The notes: a model not told the origin generated them from the letters alone. Shown: positions 8,701-14,640, counted from the first letter of the stretch. The stretch is 41,683 nt of DNA from CAYMKL01 sp964390805 (GCA_964390805.1 CAYMKL010000053.1:1-41683), one strand, 5' to 3'. Made by a program: numbers and translations.

Positions 8701-8842
8701 CCTCATCGTAGTGCAGGCCAGGGGGAATGTCATCCAGCTCATAGACCCGCAGGAAAAGCGCAACCAGGAGGATAACGAGCAGCAGAGCAAGGTCTACGCG
8801 CTTCGGAGAGGGAACAACGGACTGACAGGATTTAACGGACAG
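5702..8842 (-). CDS. PMT/ArnT-type membrane glycosyltransferase with three C-terminal beta-domains, probable CTG start
   Basis: The first half (residues 1 to about 480, counted from 8842) is a multi-spanning GT39/GT83-like glycosyltransferase. After the first membrane segment it has the acidic loop PPGLHYDEAANA, where the conserved Asp-Glu usually acts, then TGKEVLFFYLAG and SRYGFRAISQPLLQ. The second half carries three related domains at about 609-745, 762-875 and 914-1044. Each starts with a G.x.eFLGYd-like strand and later has W..GE(I/V)I-x-D-x-Y and a P-PG-Y motif. A standard ORF begins only at a GTG (8620), which would delete helix 1 and the Asp-Glu loop. Coding clearly extends upstream to the previous stop without ATG, GTG or TTG. 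A CTG at 8840-8842 sits 7 bases after a perfect AGGAGG and is my preferred start. Several dispersed repeats lie in frame inside this gene. It probably glycosylates a cell-surface lipid or protein. Confidence 0.82.
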   Translation of the reverse strand: MSVKSCQSVVPSPKRVDLALLLVILLVALFLRVYELDDIPPGLHYDEAANAILASDIARGEIRPLFIEAYTGKEVLFFYLAGASMRLLGASVFSLRITSALIGTLTVLITYQLAREMFAHQGARASRWLALFSAALLATSYWHVTLSRYGFRAISQPLLQTLTLWCLWRGLRRGSRSWLALSGLFFGAIAYTYLASRVFPVVLLLIFLCLLVLDRGNFKRRLSQITVLAGPAIVVFAPLGFYFLTHPQAFSIRISQLSLFNPELNQGDVLGTFCQSARLAFGMIGLRGEPLWRFNVPGKPVFSWPLSLFLLLGLVFSLVKLGWSLYRLWCSDEQFACHREERSDEAISGSLRGGLLRSLRSLAMTRQQHPRARPPKLMCGRDNLERTSHFLLLVWLPVMLLPSILAVKEVPSALRSVGLIPLLFLLPAQGLWKANRWLAGLIPNAISRTALSAITLILLLGLSSIATFRDYFVHWAKAAPVYYDNDGDLVDAARYLNQLDTADAASLTEIFVSSIHYRHPTMAFLARSYDRINWLVGGQTVVFPEGTDKSALYVFPHSARLDETLLKEFFPPDALVQETLGPDGEPAFTAHLFQPDQLPEISPPNPMSVNLGNTLEFLGYEVSRFTHHVLRFTLYWLVLQPTDRDDYSIFVHLLDQWGFRWGEEGFFDYPSAQWAPGDIIINGKEIDVEPGAPPGEYQALVGVYSASLDSRLPRLDEDPSTSSGQGGKVVGTTIALGPAMLSKPEEPPTVESLAIQNPRQEDLGGKIAFLGYDRDGDTARSGESIYLALYWQARQDLDEDYNVVIGLRGAGGPSTSSGRGDVWVLWADRPVHGTYPTTNWTAGEIIKDRYGLTIGQDVPDGDYELELMLLHRVTQEPLAATSGLPTISLGRLRVEAWERQFVVPAIQHPLEVNLGNKVELLGYDLDRTLAKPGDSLHLILHWRGLKAMEESYTVFTHLLDGESRIWGQKDNVPQAGAYPTTLWAEGEVVVDEYEIIVKPDAPPGQYVIEVGMYLPQSGERLPVLDELGQVQGDRILLGVIEIQFRE
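6389..6407. repeat. TCCTGAGCTTGTCGAAGGG dispersed palindromic repeat (copy 1)
   Basis: This 19-base element has partly self-complementary ends (CCT...AGG) around GAGCTTGTCGA. It is nearly identical to the copy at 6671-6689. On the coding strand it encodes PSTSSGR, breaking the otherwise regular second beta-domain of the glycosyltransferase without changing the frame. Confidence 0.8.
6671..6689. repeat. CCCTGAGCTTGTCGAAGGG dispersed palindromic repeat (copy 2)
   Basis: A second copy of the same element, here with fully matching CCCT/AGGG ends. It encodes DPSTSSGQGG between beta-domains one and two of the glycosyltransferase and also keeps the frame open. Confidence 0.8.
6942..6980. repeat. 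AAACGT-type short tandem repeat inside the glycosyltransferase gene
   Basis: Units of CGTGAAACGT/CGTAAAACGT are repeated four times. The segment ACGTGATGCGTGAAACGTG closely matches the reverse strand of the repeat at 858-921. It encodes the peptide RFTHHVLRFTLYW within the first beta-domain and keeps the frame. Confidence 0.7.
7748..7834. repeat. 87-bp palindromic element in frame inside the glycosyltransferase gene
   Basis: The ends TGTCATTGCGAG (7748-7759) and CTCGCGATGACA (7823-7834) are inverted repeats with one mismatch. An inner AGCGAAGCAATC/AGATTGCTTCG pair extends the palindrome. This type of element, encoding peptides like REERSDEAISG and LRSLAMT, is widely scattered in some bacterial genomes. 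Here its 87 bases (29 codons) add a charged, non-membrane insertion between membrane segments without shifting frame. Confidence 0.85.
8819..8842. repeat. CTGACAGGATTTAACGGACAG repeat-like sequence at the glycosyltransferase start
   Basis: The sequence around 8821-8842 (CTGACAGGATTTAACGGACA) resembles the short dispersed units of the CTGTCCGTTAAATCCTGTCAG type seen scattered in related genomes. It lies exactly where the start codon of the glycosyltransferase should be. It is only one copy in this window, so the repeat assignment rests on general knowledge rather than on a second copy here. Confidence 0.35.
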
Positions 8843-8845
8843 ACT

Positions 8846-9973
8846 TTATCCTCCTAGCAACGCCAGCACTAGTCCACCAGCCATCACGGAAGCGATCTGG
8901 CCAGCCGTATTCGAGCCCATGGCGTGCATCAACAGGAAGTTGGTGAAATCCTCCTCGTTTCCCACCTTTTGCACCACTCGGGCCGACATGGGGAAGGCCG
9001 AGATTCCAGAGGCGCCGATCAAGGGGTTGATTCTCCGCCCGGATAGGACGCATAAGATTTTACCCAGCAACAGGCCAGCGGCGGTATCCAGGCTGAAGGC
9101 CAATAGCCCCATGACCACGATCATGATCGTTCTCACGTTGAGGAAGCTCTCCGCCGTCATGGTCGAGCCGATGGTGATCCCCAGCAAGATGGTGACGATG
9201 TTCACCAGCTCGTTCTGAGCGCCTTTGGATAGCCTGTCTACCACCCCAGATTCTCGCATCAGATTGCCAAACATCAGCATCCCGATGAGGGGCGTGGCCA
9301 TGGGCACCAGCAACCCGCAGATGAGGGTGGTGACGATGGGGAACAGGACGCGGGTGAGCCTGGAGACCGGCCGAGAGGTATAGGGCATCTTGATGAGTCT
9401 CTCCTCCCTGGTGGTCATGAGCCTCATGATGGGCGGCTGGATGATGGGCACTAACGACATGTAGGAATAGGCGGCCACAGCGATGGGGCCCAGAAGCTGA
9501 GGGGCGAGCCTCGACGACACATAAATGGAAGTAGGCCCATCGGCCGAGCCGATGATGCCGATAGAAGCCGCCTCTTTGATGTCGAAGCCCATCAGCGTGG
9601 CTGCCAGGAGGGTGCCGAAGATCCCGAACTGCGCCGCTGCTCCCAGGAGAATGGTGACGGGGTTCTCCAAGAGGGGGCCGAAATCGGTCATCGCCCCGAT
9701 GCCGATGAAGATCAGCAGGGGGAAGAGCTCGTTAGCGATTCCCATTTTGTAAAGCACTGCGAAAAGCCCGCCTTCTTCGAGCATGCCGGTGGCCGGAATG
9801 TTGGCCAGGATTGCCCCCAGGCCGATGGGCAGCAGCAGGGTCGGCTCGTACTCCTTGGCGATGGCAAAGTATATGAGGATGCCCCCCACCAGCATCATGA
9901 CCACGTTGCCCAAGGTCAAGTTGATGAGACCACTCGGAAGCCGAAGCAATTCTGTCCAGTCCACTTCTCTCAC
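8846..9973 (-). CDS. mmdB: Sodium-pumping decarboxylase membrane subunit beta (methylmalonyl-CoA/oxaloacetate type)
   Basis: This 375-residue, highly hydrophobic protein is the beta subunit of the biotin-dependent Na+-translocating decarboxylases. It removes CO2 from carboxybiotin and couples this to export of sodium across the membrane. The hallmark GIIGSADGPTSIYVSSRLAP near residue 143 includes the Asp that binds sodium and is essential in the Klebsiella enzyme. Further conserved stretches are NELVNIVTILLGITIGSTM, NPLIGASGISAFPMSAR and LLMHAMGSNTAGQIASV near the C-terminus. Length fits the family. Its ATG at 9973 is one base after the stop of the biotin-carrier gene, so the two are co-translated. 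It belongs with the alpha subunit, small subunit and carrier just upstream. The codons for its last residues contain the AGGAGG that probably serves the next gene. Confidence 0.95.
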   Translation of the reverse strand: MREVDWTELLRLPSGLINLTLGNVVMMLVGGILIYFAIAKEYEPTLLLPIGLGAILANIPATGMLEEGGLFAVLYKMGIANELFPLLIFIGIGAMTDFGPLLENPVTILLGAAAQFGIFGTLLAATLMGFDIKEAASIGIIGSADGPTSIYVSSRLAPQLLGPIAVAAYSYMSLVPIIQPPIMRLMTTREERLIKMPYTSRPVSRLTRVLFPIVTTLICGLLVPMATPLIGMLMFGNLMRESGVVDRLSKGAQNELVNIVTILLGITIGSTMTAESFLNVRTIMIVVMGLLAFSLDTAAGLLLGKILCVLSGRRINPLIGASGISAFPMSARVVQKVGNEEDFTNFLLMHAMGSNTAGQIASVMAGGLVLALLGG

Positions 9974-9974
9974 C

Positions 9975-10439
9975 TCATCCTATGACGAACAAAACGTCGC
10001 CGTACAAAACGTCCTGCCCCTCGGTAACTCTAATCTCTTTAACCACGCCTTCGGCAGGGGCCATGATCTCATTCTCCATCTTCATGGCCTCAAGAGTACA
10101 AAGTACATCTTGGTGCTGCACCCGATCACCAACTGTCACATGAATAGTCAGGATCTTGCCAGGCATGGGAGCGACTATCTGTCCTTCTGCAGCCACTGGC
10201 GCCCTCGCCTCCAGCTCAGGCTCCGAAACCAGGATCTCAGGCTCTCTTCTAACACTCTCTCCGGCTCTGGTCCTGAGCGTCGCTCCGCTTACGGTCGAAG
10301 GGTCGGTATCTGGAGGCTCATGAGCCAACTCCACTTTGTAGAGTTCCCCATCCACCAGCACCGACATGGGCCGCTCGTCCAGGTCCTTTATTTCTATCTC
10401 ATACCAATGGCCGTTGACGCCGATCTTGAATTTTCTCAT
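9975..10439 (-). CDS. mmdC: Biotin carboxyl carrier subunit of the decarboxylase
   Basis: From the ATG at 10439 the product is 154 residues. It starts with MRKFKIGVNGHWYEIEI, a small N-terminal beta-region common to decarboxylase biotin carriers. A charged, Pro/Ser-rich linker follows, then a C-terminal biotinyl domain (last 70 residues) with APMPGKI and the biotinylation motif EAMKMEN, whose central Lys carries biotin. It shuttles carboxybiotin from the carboxyltransferase to the membrane pump. The linker contains DPSTVSGATLRTRAG, encoded by a dispersed repeat (10271-10302), so part of the linker is probably repeat-derived; flexible linkers tolerate this. A longer frame opening at 10502 exists, but its first 21 residues overlap the tail of the upstream gene and look non-native. 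The start at 10439 overlaps the upstream stop by four bases. Confidence 0.92.
   Translation of the reverse strand: MRKFKIGVNGHWYEIEIKDLDERPMSVLVDGELYKVELAHEPPDTDPSTVSGATLRTRAGESVRREPEILVSEPELEARAPVAAEGQIVAPMPGKILTIHVTVGDRVQHQDVLCTLEAMKMENEIMAPAEGVVKEIRVTEGQDVLYGDVLFVIG
10271..10302. repeat. CCTGAGCGTCGC...GGTCGAAGGG dispersed repeat, longer relative of the 6389 element
   Basis: The ends TCCTGAGC and GTCGAAGGG match those of the elements at 6389 and 6671, but the middle is a longer CGTCGCTCCGCTTACG. It encodes part of the biotin-carrier linker in frame. Confidence 0.65.
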
Positions 10440-10789
10440 CTTCGATGCCCTTTTACTCTCCCCGCACCCATCAGTTGCCTGTGTCTCCCTAGAAACCTCC
10501 AAGGGCTTGGCGCATTCTCTGAGGTTCGGTATTGGATATTGGATATTGGATATTGGTCATTGGAGCTTTGAGCTTTGAGCTTTAGCGCGATGGTCACCGC
10601 GATGGCGGCTGCCAGCTCTTTTTCTCTTTCCGAGGACGACCCCTCTTCTAATCGTATTGCCACCTCAGCAGGCTCTCTGGCTCTGAACAGTCTCTCCAGT
10701 GCCATCGCTGCCAACATGAGGATCAGCAAAGCCGCAAAGAGAATCGCCATCCCCAACACCGTTATATATACGCCTTGCGTCGTGGCCAT
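10436..10789 (-). CDS. mmdD: Small membrane subunit of the sodium-pumping decarboxylase (OadG/gamma-delta type)
   Basis: The 117-residue protein from the ATG at 10789 begins MATTQGVYITVLGMAILFAA and has one N-terminal membrane helix followed by a charged region. This is the layout of OadG-type small subunits, which hold the complex together and aid assembly. After about residue 85 the sequence becomes NDQYPISNIQYRTSENAP, which is encoded by an ATTGGATATTGG-type repeat (10528-10587). The original gene probably ended near there, and the repeat has extended the C-terminus by some 30 residues. The reading frame also opens upstream (to 10834), but those residues again translate a repeat. It overlaps the biotin-carrier start by four bases. 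Confidence 0.8.
   Translation of the reverse strand: MATTQGVYITVLGMAILFAALLILMLAAMALERLFRAREPAEVAIRLEEGSSSEREKELAAAIAVTIALKLKAQSSNDQYPISNIQYRTSENAPSPWRFLGRHRQLMGAGRVKGHRR
10528..10587. repeat. ATTGGAT heptamer tandem repeat within the end of the small decarboxylase subunit gene
   Basis: GGTATTGGATATTGGATATTGGATATTGG followed by TCATTGGAGC and three TTTGAGC-like units makes two short tandem arrays side by side. The reverse-strand form TCCAATATCCAAT recurs at 10813-10846 on the other side of the gene. The array encodes the C-terminal extension of the small subunit. Confidence 0.75.
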
Positions 10790-10812
10790 GTGCTTTTCTC
10801 CTCTGCGATGTG

Positions 10813-10846
10813 GTTTGGATATTCCAATCTCCAATATCCAATCCTA
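10813..10846. repeat. ATATCCAAT repeat copy upstream of the small decarboxylase subunit gene
   Basis: GGATATTCCAATCTCCAATATCCAATCC is an inverted-orientation relative of the 10528 array. It fills most of the gap between the alpha-subunit stop (10844) and the small-subunit start (10789). The array reaches the last codon of the alpha subunit. Confidence 0.65.
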
Positions 10847-12394
10847 CAGCGGCATATTCCCGTGCTTCTTCGGCGGATTTGTAGCCTGCTTGTTCTGCAA
10901 CATTGCCAGGGCTTTGATGAGGCGAGGGCGGGTTTCGTGAGGCTCAATGACATCGTCAAGGTAGCCCCTAGCGGCGGCCACGTAAGGGTCGGCGAACCTG
11001 TCCTGATAATCCTTCACCAGTTCTGCCCGCCTGGCTTCTGGATCCTCGGCTGCCTGGATCTCCTTGCGGGCGATGATGTTCACTGCCCCCTCGGATCCGA
11101 GCACCGCAATCTCGGCGCCGGGCCAGGCAAGGTTAATGTCTGTGCGCAGAGACTTGGAGCTCATCACGATATAGGCGCCACCGTAGGCCTTGCGAGTGAT
11201 GAGGGCCAACTTCGGCACCGTGGCCTCACAGTAGGCATAGAGCATCTTAGCTCCGTGCCGGATGATGCCCCCGTGCTCCTGGGCTATGCCAGGCAGGAAG
11301 CCAGGGGCATCACAGAAAGTCACCAGGGGGATATTGAAGCAGTCGCAGAAGCGGATGAAGCGCGCCGCCTTATCGGAGGCGTTGATGTCAATCACCCCAG
11401 CCATGACCTTTGGCTGCTGAGCGACGATGCCTACGGGCCGCCCATCCATGCGGGCGAATCCGACGATGAGGTTGGCGGCATAGTGCTCCTGCACTTCCAT
11501 GAAGTCGCCGTCGTCCACCACCCGCAGGATGATCTCTTTCATGTCGTATGGCTTGGCGGGATCGTCGGGCACAATGGTATCCAGCCCCTCATCCATGCGG
11601 CCTGGATCATCAGTGGGCTTCACCCTTGGTGGATCCTCCATGTTGTTTTGCGGCAGGAAGGATAGCAGTCGCCGCACCATGGCCAGTGTCTGCCGCTCAT
11701 CAGCAGCCATGAAATGAGCCACTCCGCTGGTGACACTGTGAGTCACGGCCCCGCCCAGGGTCTCCTGAGTCACCTCCTCGCCGGTCGCCGCCCGAATGAC
11801 GTCCGGCCCGGTGATAAACATGTGACTGAGCCCCCGCACCATGAACACGAAATCAGTGATAGCCGGGGAATAGACTGCGCTACCGGCGCACGGCCCCAGG
11901 ATGATGGATATCTGAGGGATAACGCCCGAGGCCAGGGTGTTGCGGGTAAAGATCTCCCCGCAGGCCCACAGGGAATCCACCCCCTCCTGGATGCGCGCCC
12001 CACCTGAGTCGTTTATGCCGATGAGGGGCGCGCCATTACTAAGCGCGAGATCCATCACCTTGCAAGTCTTCTCACCGTGCACCTTGCTCACCGAGCCGCC
12101 GAACACTGTGAAATCCTGAGAAAAGACGTAGACCAACTGCCCGTCAATAGTCCCCCAGCCTGTGACCAGGCTGTCTCCGAGGATCTTCTTCTCCTCCATT
12201 CCGAAGTCGGTACAGCGATGGGTGACGAACATGTCGAGCTCCTGGAAACTGCCCTCGTCCAGGAGCAAATCGAGCCTCTCTCGGGCGGACAGCTTGCCCT
12301 TGGCGTGTTGGCGATCAATGCGCTCTTGACCACCTCCCAACTCGGCTTCCCTCTTGAGCTCTCTCAGCTTTTCGATCTTAGGACCGCTGGTCAT
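10844..12394 (-). CDS. mmdA: Methylmalonyl-CoA decarboxylase alpha subunit / propionyl-CoA carboxylase-type carboxyltransferase
   Basis: A 516-residue carboxyltransferase of the crotonase-like acyl-CoA carboxylase beta family, the usual length. It transfers CO2 between methylmalonyl-CoA (or propionyl-CoA) and biotin. Motifs include the N-terminal GKLSARERLDLLLDEGSF, GINDSGGARIQEGVDSL with the Gly-Gly oxyanion pair in the first half, GPCAGSAVYSPAITDF, and in the second half CDAPGFLPGIAQEHGGII and KAYGGAYIVMSSK. The C-terminus KKHGNMPL is the hallmark ending of the propionyl/methylmalonyl-CoA subgroup. The genes that follow (small subunit, biotin carrier, membrane beta) but no biotin carboxylase point to the sodium-pumping decarboxylase rather than an ATP-dependent carboxylase. 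The ATG at 12394 has GGGGAGG 5 bases upstream. A TTGACA lies about 80 bases upstream on the minus strand, but no convincing -10 accompanies it. Confidence 0.95.
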   Translation of the reverse strand: MTSGPKIEKLRELKREAELGGGQERIDRQHAKGKLSARERLDLLLDEGSFQELDMFVTHRCTDFGMEEKKILGDSLVTGWGTIDGQLVYVFSQDFTVFGGSVSKVHGEKTCKVMDLALSNGAPLIGINDSGGARIQEGVDSLWACGEIFTRNTLASGVIPQISIILGPCAGSAVYSPAITDFVFMVRGLSHMFITGPDVIRAATGEEVTQETLGGAVTHSVTSGVAHFMAADERQTLAMVRRLLSFLPQNNMEDPPRVKPTDDPGRMDEGLDTIVPDDPAKPYDMKEIILRVVDDGDFMEVQEHYAANLIVGFARMDGRPVGIVAQQPKVMAGVIDINASDKAARFIRFCDCFNIPLVTFCDAPGFLPGIAQEHGGIIRHGAKMLYAYCEATVPKLALITRKAYGGAYIVMSSKSLRTDINLAWPGAEIAVLGSEGAVNIIARKEIQAAEDPEARRAELVKDYQDRFADPYVAAARGYLDDVIEPHETRPRLIKALAMLQNKQATNPPKKHGNMPL

Positions 12395-12471
12395 GTAACC
12401 TCCCCAATAACCTGTTTTACTGCGATTCGGTGACCATGGTTCTCCCTAACTATGGCCACGTTTCCAGCGTG

Positions 12472-13083
12472 TCAACTTTGCTTCAGTACGATGTCTCCGA
12501 CCTGGTCGGGATACCTGGCGTGGACTTTGCTGTAAGAGTCTCGGATGATCTCCATGTCGGCCCGAATATCCCCGGACGGGATCATGGCAGGCCCGATTCC
12601 CACAACTTTGCGCTTGTAATCAAGAAAGGCAAACACAATGGGTACCTGGGCCCCTTGAGCGATATAGTAAAAACCCGTCTTCCAGTGCGTAGCTATCTTG
12701 CGCGTCCCCTCAGGGGCAATCGCCATCGCCAACTTCTCGCGGCCGCGAAAGGCTTGAATTGACTGTTCCACCGCGTTGTGCCGAGACCTCCGCTCGATGG
12801 GCACTCCCCCAATCCACTTCAAGAACGCGCCCAAAGGCCCGCGAAACACTTCCGCTTTACCCATCCATGAGAGCTTGATCGTAGAGAAGCCGTAGGACAA
12901 GATTGACCAGCCGGTCAGCCCAACAATGAAGTCCCAGTTCGATGTGTGAGTCAAAATGATGACATATTTTGGGATATTCGGCAGCTTGCCTTCGGCGCGC
13001 CAGCCGGCAATTTTGAACAGAAGTTTTGCGAGCCAATATAACAGTCTATTGGCAATAGGTAATCTCGACAGAGTCTTGTCCAT
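12472..13083 (-). CDS. 1-acylglycerol-3-phosphate O-acyltransferase-like (PlsC family)
   Basis: A 203-residue PlsC-domain acyltransferase. The catalytic HX4D motif is HTSNWD (His46, Asp51). The glycerol-phosphate-binding EGTR motif follows near residue 126, and GGVPIERRSRHN is the third typical block. PlsC enzymes add a second acyl chain to lysophosphatidic acid. The short length, and the lack of membrane helices beyond a weak N-terminal one, resemble the group of small acyltransferases acting on unusual lipids, so the exact substrate is uncertain. The ATG at 13083 lacks an obvious ribosome-binding site. The gene lies between the acyl-CoA dehydrogenase and the decarboxylase operon, separated from the former by a repeat-filled gap. 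Confidence 0.85.
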   Translation of the reverse strand: MDKTLSRLPIANRLLYWLAKLLFKIAGWRAEGKLPNIPKYVIILTHTSNWDFIVGLTGWSILSYGFSTIKLSWMGKAEVFRGPLGAFLKWIGGVPIERRSRHNAVEQSIQAFRGREKLAMAIAPEGTRKIATHWKTGFYYIAQGAQVPIVFAFLDYKRKVVGIGPAMIPSGDIRADMEIIRDSYSKVHARYPDQVGDIVLKQS

Positions 13084-13111
13084 TTTGCTTTACCGAAGAG
13101 GTATCTACCTT

Positions 13112-13250
13112 GACAATGTTAACTTCGCCTGCGTCAGACCTCCGAGGTCTATGAAACGACTTTAGGATGGCGAAATCGTAGCTTTTGCAAGCATTGTGAC
13201 GGGTGCAATCACCCATCGGAGACCTCGGAGGTCTAAACTTAACATTGTCG
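13112..13250. repeat. 139-bp inverted-repeat element, MITE-like
   Basis: The left end GACAATGTTAACTT (13112-13125) and the right end AACTTAACATTGTC, read in reverse complement, match with one difference. Inside each end lies a 15-base near-palindrome: AGACCTCCGAGGTCT (13136-13150) on the left and AGACCTCGGAGGTCT (13220-13234) on the right. The core contains GGGTGCAATCACCC, a small hairpin, and no gene. The arrangement of nested terminal inverted repeats around a short non-coding core is what a miniature inverted-repeat transposable element or a dispersed palindromic repeat looks like. Confidence 0.65.
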
Positions 13251-13269
13251 AACTACTCACCTTATGCTC

Positions 13270-13291
13270 GCAGCGGACCCTAGTCCGCTGC
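13270..13291. other. Hairpin with 9-bp stem after the acyl-CoA dehydrogenase gene
   Basis: GCAGCGGAC (13270-13278) pairs with GTCCGCTGC (13283-13291) around CCTA. It lies 55 bases past the stop of the acyl-CoA dehydrogenase gene. It is GC-rich, but no T-run follows on the minus strand, so it is at best a weak terminator and may belong to the neighbouring repeat. Confidence 0.5.
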
Positions 13292-13346
13292 TCCAACGAC
13301 GATTTCCTCCCATCTGCCATTGTGCAGGATATGCAAATGGTGCGAT

Positions 13347-14498
13347 CTAGCGCAAGATCTGGCTGGCGATCACCATGCGCTGTACCTCGCTGGTGCCCTC
13401 ATAGATGCGGGTGATCCGCGCATCGCGGTAGTAGCGCTCCACGGGGTATTCTTTGACGTAGCCGTAGCCGCCATGGATCTGGATCGCCAGGTCGGTCACC
13501 CAACTGGCCGTCTCCGAGGCATAGAGCTTGGCCATAGCCGCTTCCTTGCTATAGCGCCCACCGGTTTCTTTCGCTCTGTCCTTGGCCAGTGCAGCGTTGT
13601 AGACCAGCAGCCGTGACGCCTCAATGCGAGTGGCCATGTCGGCCAGCATCCACTGGATGCCCTGGAAGTTGGCAATGGGCTGGCCAAACTGCACCCGCGT
13701 CTTAGCATACTCCAGCGCGGCCTCGTAGGCGGCTTCAGCAATGCCCAGCGCCTGCGCGCCAACGCCGACGCGCCCAGCGTCGAGGGCGGCCATGGCTATC
13801 TTGAAACCCTGGCCCTCCTCCCCCAAGCGGTTGGCGACAGGCACCCGACAATCCTCAAATACCAACTCAGAGGTGTCCGTGGCGCGGATGCCCAACTTGT
13901 TCTCCTCCTTGCCCACCGAGAACCCAGGCATGCCCTTGTCAACCAGAAGGGCGGTGATGCCTCGGTGCCCCTGGCTCTTGTCCGTCATGCCAAAAAGGAC
14001 GATGACGTCGGCGAAACCACCGTTGGTGATGAAGGTTTTGGCGCCGTTGACAATGTACTCATCGCCATCCAACACCATAGTCGTTTTTTGGGCTCCCGCG
14101 TCGGAGCCAGCCTCAGGCTCGGTCAGGGCAAAGGCGCCAATGAGCTCGCCCTCGGCCAGCGGCGACAGAAACCTCTGCTTCTGGTCCTCTGTCCCAAATC
14201 TCTCGATCCCATGACAGACCAGGGAGTTCTGCACAGCCATCGCTATCGCTGTAGACGCGCAAGCTTTAGAGATCTCCTCAATAGCTATGCAGTAGCTCAC
14301 CGTATCCATGCCAGCGCCGCCGTAGTCCTCGGACACGGTCAGGCCCAGGAGCCCTAGCTCCCCCATCTTCTTGATGTTCTCGAAGGGCACCTCTCCCTTC
14401 TCGTCCATCTCTGCCGCGATGGGAGCCACCTCTTTCTCGGCGAACTGCCGGGTCATCTTGCGGATCATTTTGTGCTCTTCGGTCAGCTTCAGATCCAT
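13347..14498 (-). CDS. Acyl-CoA dehydrogenase (short-chain/butyryl-CoA type)
   Basis: The 383-residue protein from the ATG at 14498 is a full-length FAD-dependent acyl-CoA dehydrogenase, which makes the trans-2-enoyl-CoA and passes electrons to ETF. Visible blocks are EDYGGAGMDTVSYCIAIEEI, the FAD/substrate signature GAFALTEPEAGSDAG, YIVNGAKTFITNGG, and the C-terminal IHGGYGYVKEYPVERYYRDA with IYEGTSEVQ. The catalytic Glu falls at residue 367, as in butyryl-CoA dehydrogenase of Megasphaera. AGGAGG lies 6 bases before this ATG, so the upstream-extended frame (to 14582) is not used. It is first on the leftward side of the divergent region and has its own promoter at 14612-14640. No etfAB genes are seen here. 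Confidence 0.95.
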   Translation of the reverse strand: MDLKLTEEHKMIRKMTRQFAEKEVAPIAAEMDEKGEVPFENIKKMGELGLLGLTVSEDYGGAGMDTVSYCIAIEEISKACASTAIAMAVQNSLVCHGIERFGTEDQKQRFLSPLAEGELIGAFALTEPEAGSDAGAQKTTMVLDGDEYIVNGAKTFITNGGFADVIVLFGMTDKSQGHRGITALLVDKGMPGFSVGKEENKLGIRATDTSELVFEDCRVPVANRLGEEGQGFKIAMAALDAGRVGVGAQALGIAEAAYEAALEYAKTRVQFGQPIANFQGIQWMLADMATRIEASRLLVYNAALAKDRAKETGGRYSKEAAMAKLYASETASWVTDLAIQIHGGYGYVKEYPVERYYRDARITRIYEGTSEVQRMVIASQILR

Positions 14499-14611
14499 TG
14501 CAAACCTCCTCGTTTGTGAATTTGTTTTGCTGGCATATTTACTACGAAATAATGGACACAGTTTACACACTACGTTGATCACAGATCGTATTGTGTTGGG
14601 CCAGCGGTCGT

Positions 14612-14640
14612 ATTATACACCCATGCCCCCACCAGGGCAA
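14612..14640 (-). promoter_or_regulatory. Predicted sigma70-type promoter for the acyl-CoA dehydrogenase gene
   Basis: On the minus strand TTGCCC (14635-14640) and a perfect TATAAT (14612-14617) are separated by exactly 17 bases. The -35 box matches consensus at four of six positions. The predicted leader is about 105 bases to the ATG at 14498. Confidence 0.65.

Noticed and set aside
10775..11665. A 296-codon plus-strand frame opposite the carboxyltransferase gene
   Set aside because: It mirrors the reverse strand of mmdA, starts inside repeat sequence, and shows no domain or ribosome-binding site.
12398..12480. A promoter for mmdA from the TTGACA on the minus strand
   Set aside because: No hexamer resembling TATAAT occurs at 16-18 bases; the best candidate, CATAGT, is at 15 bases, so I did not list it as a feature.
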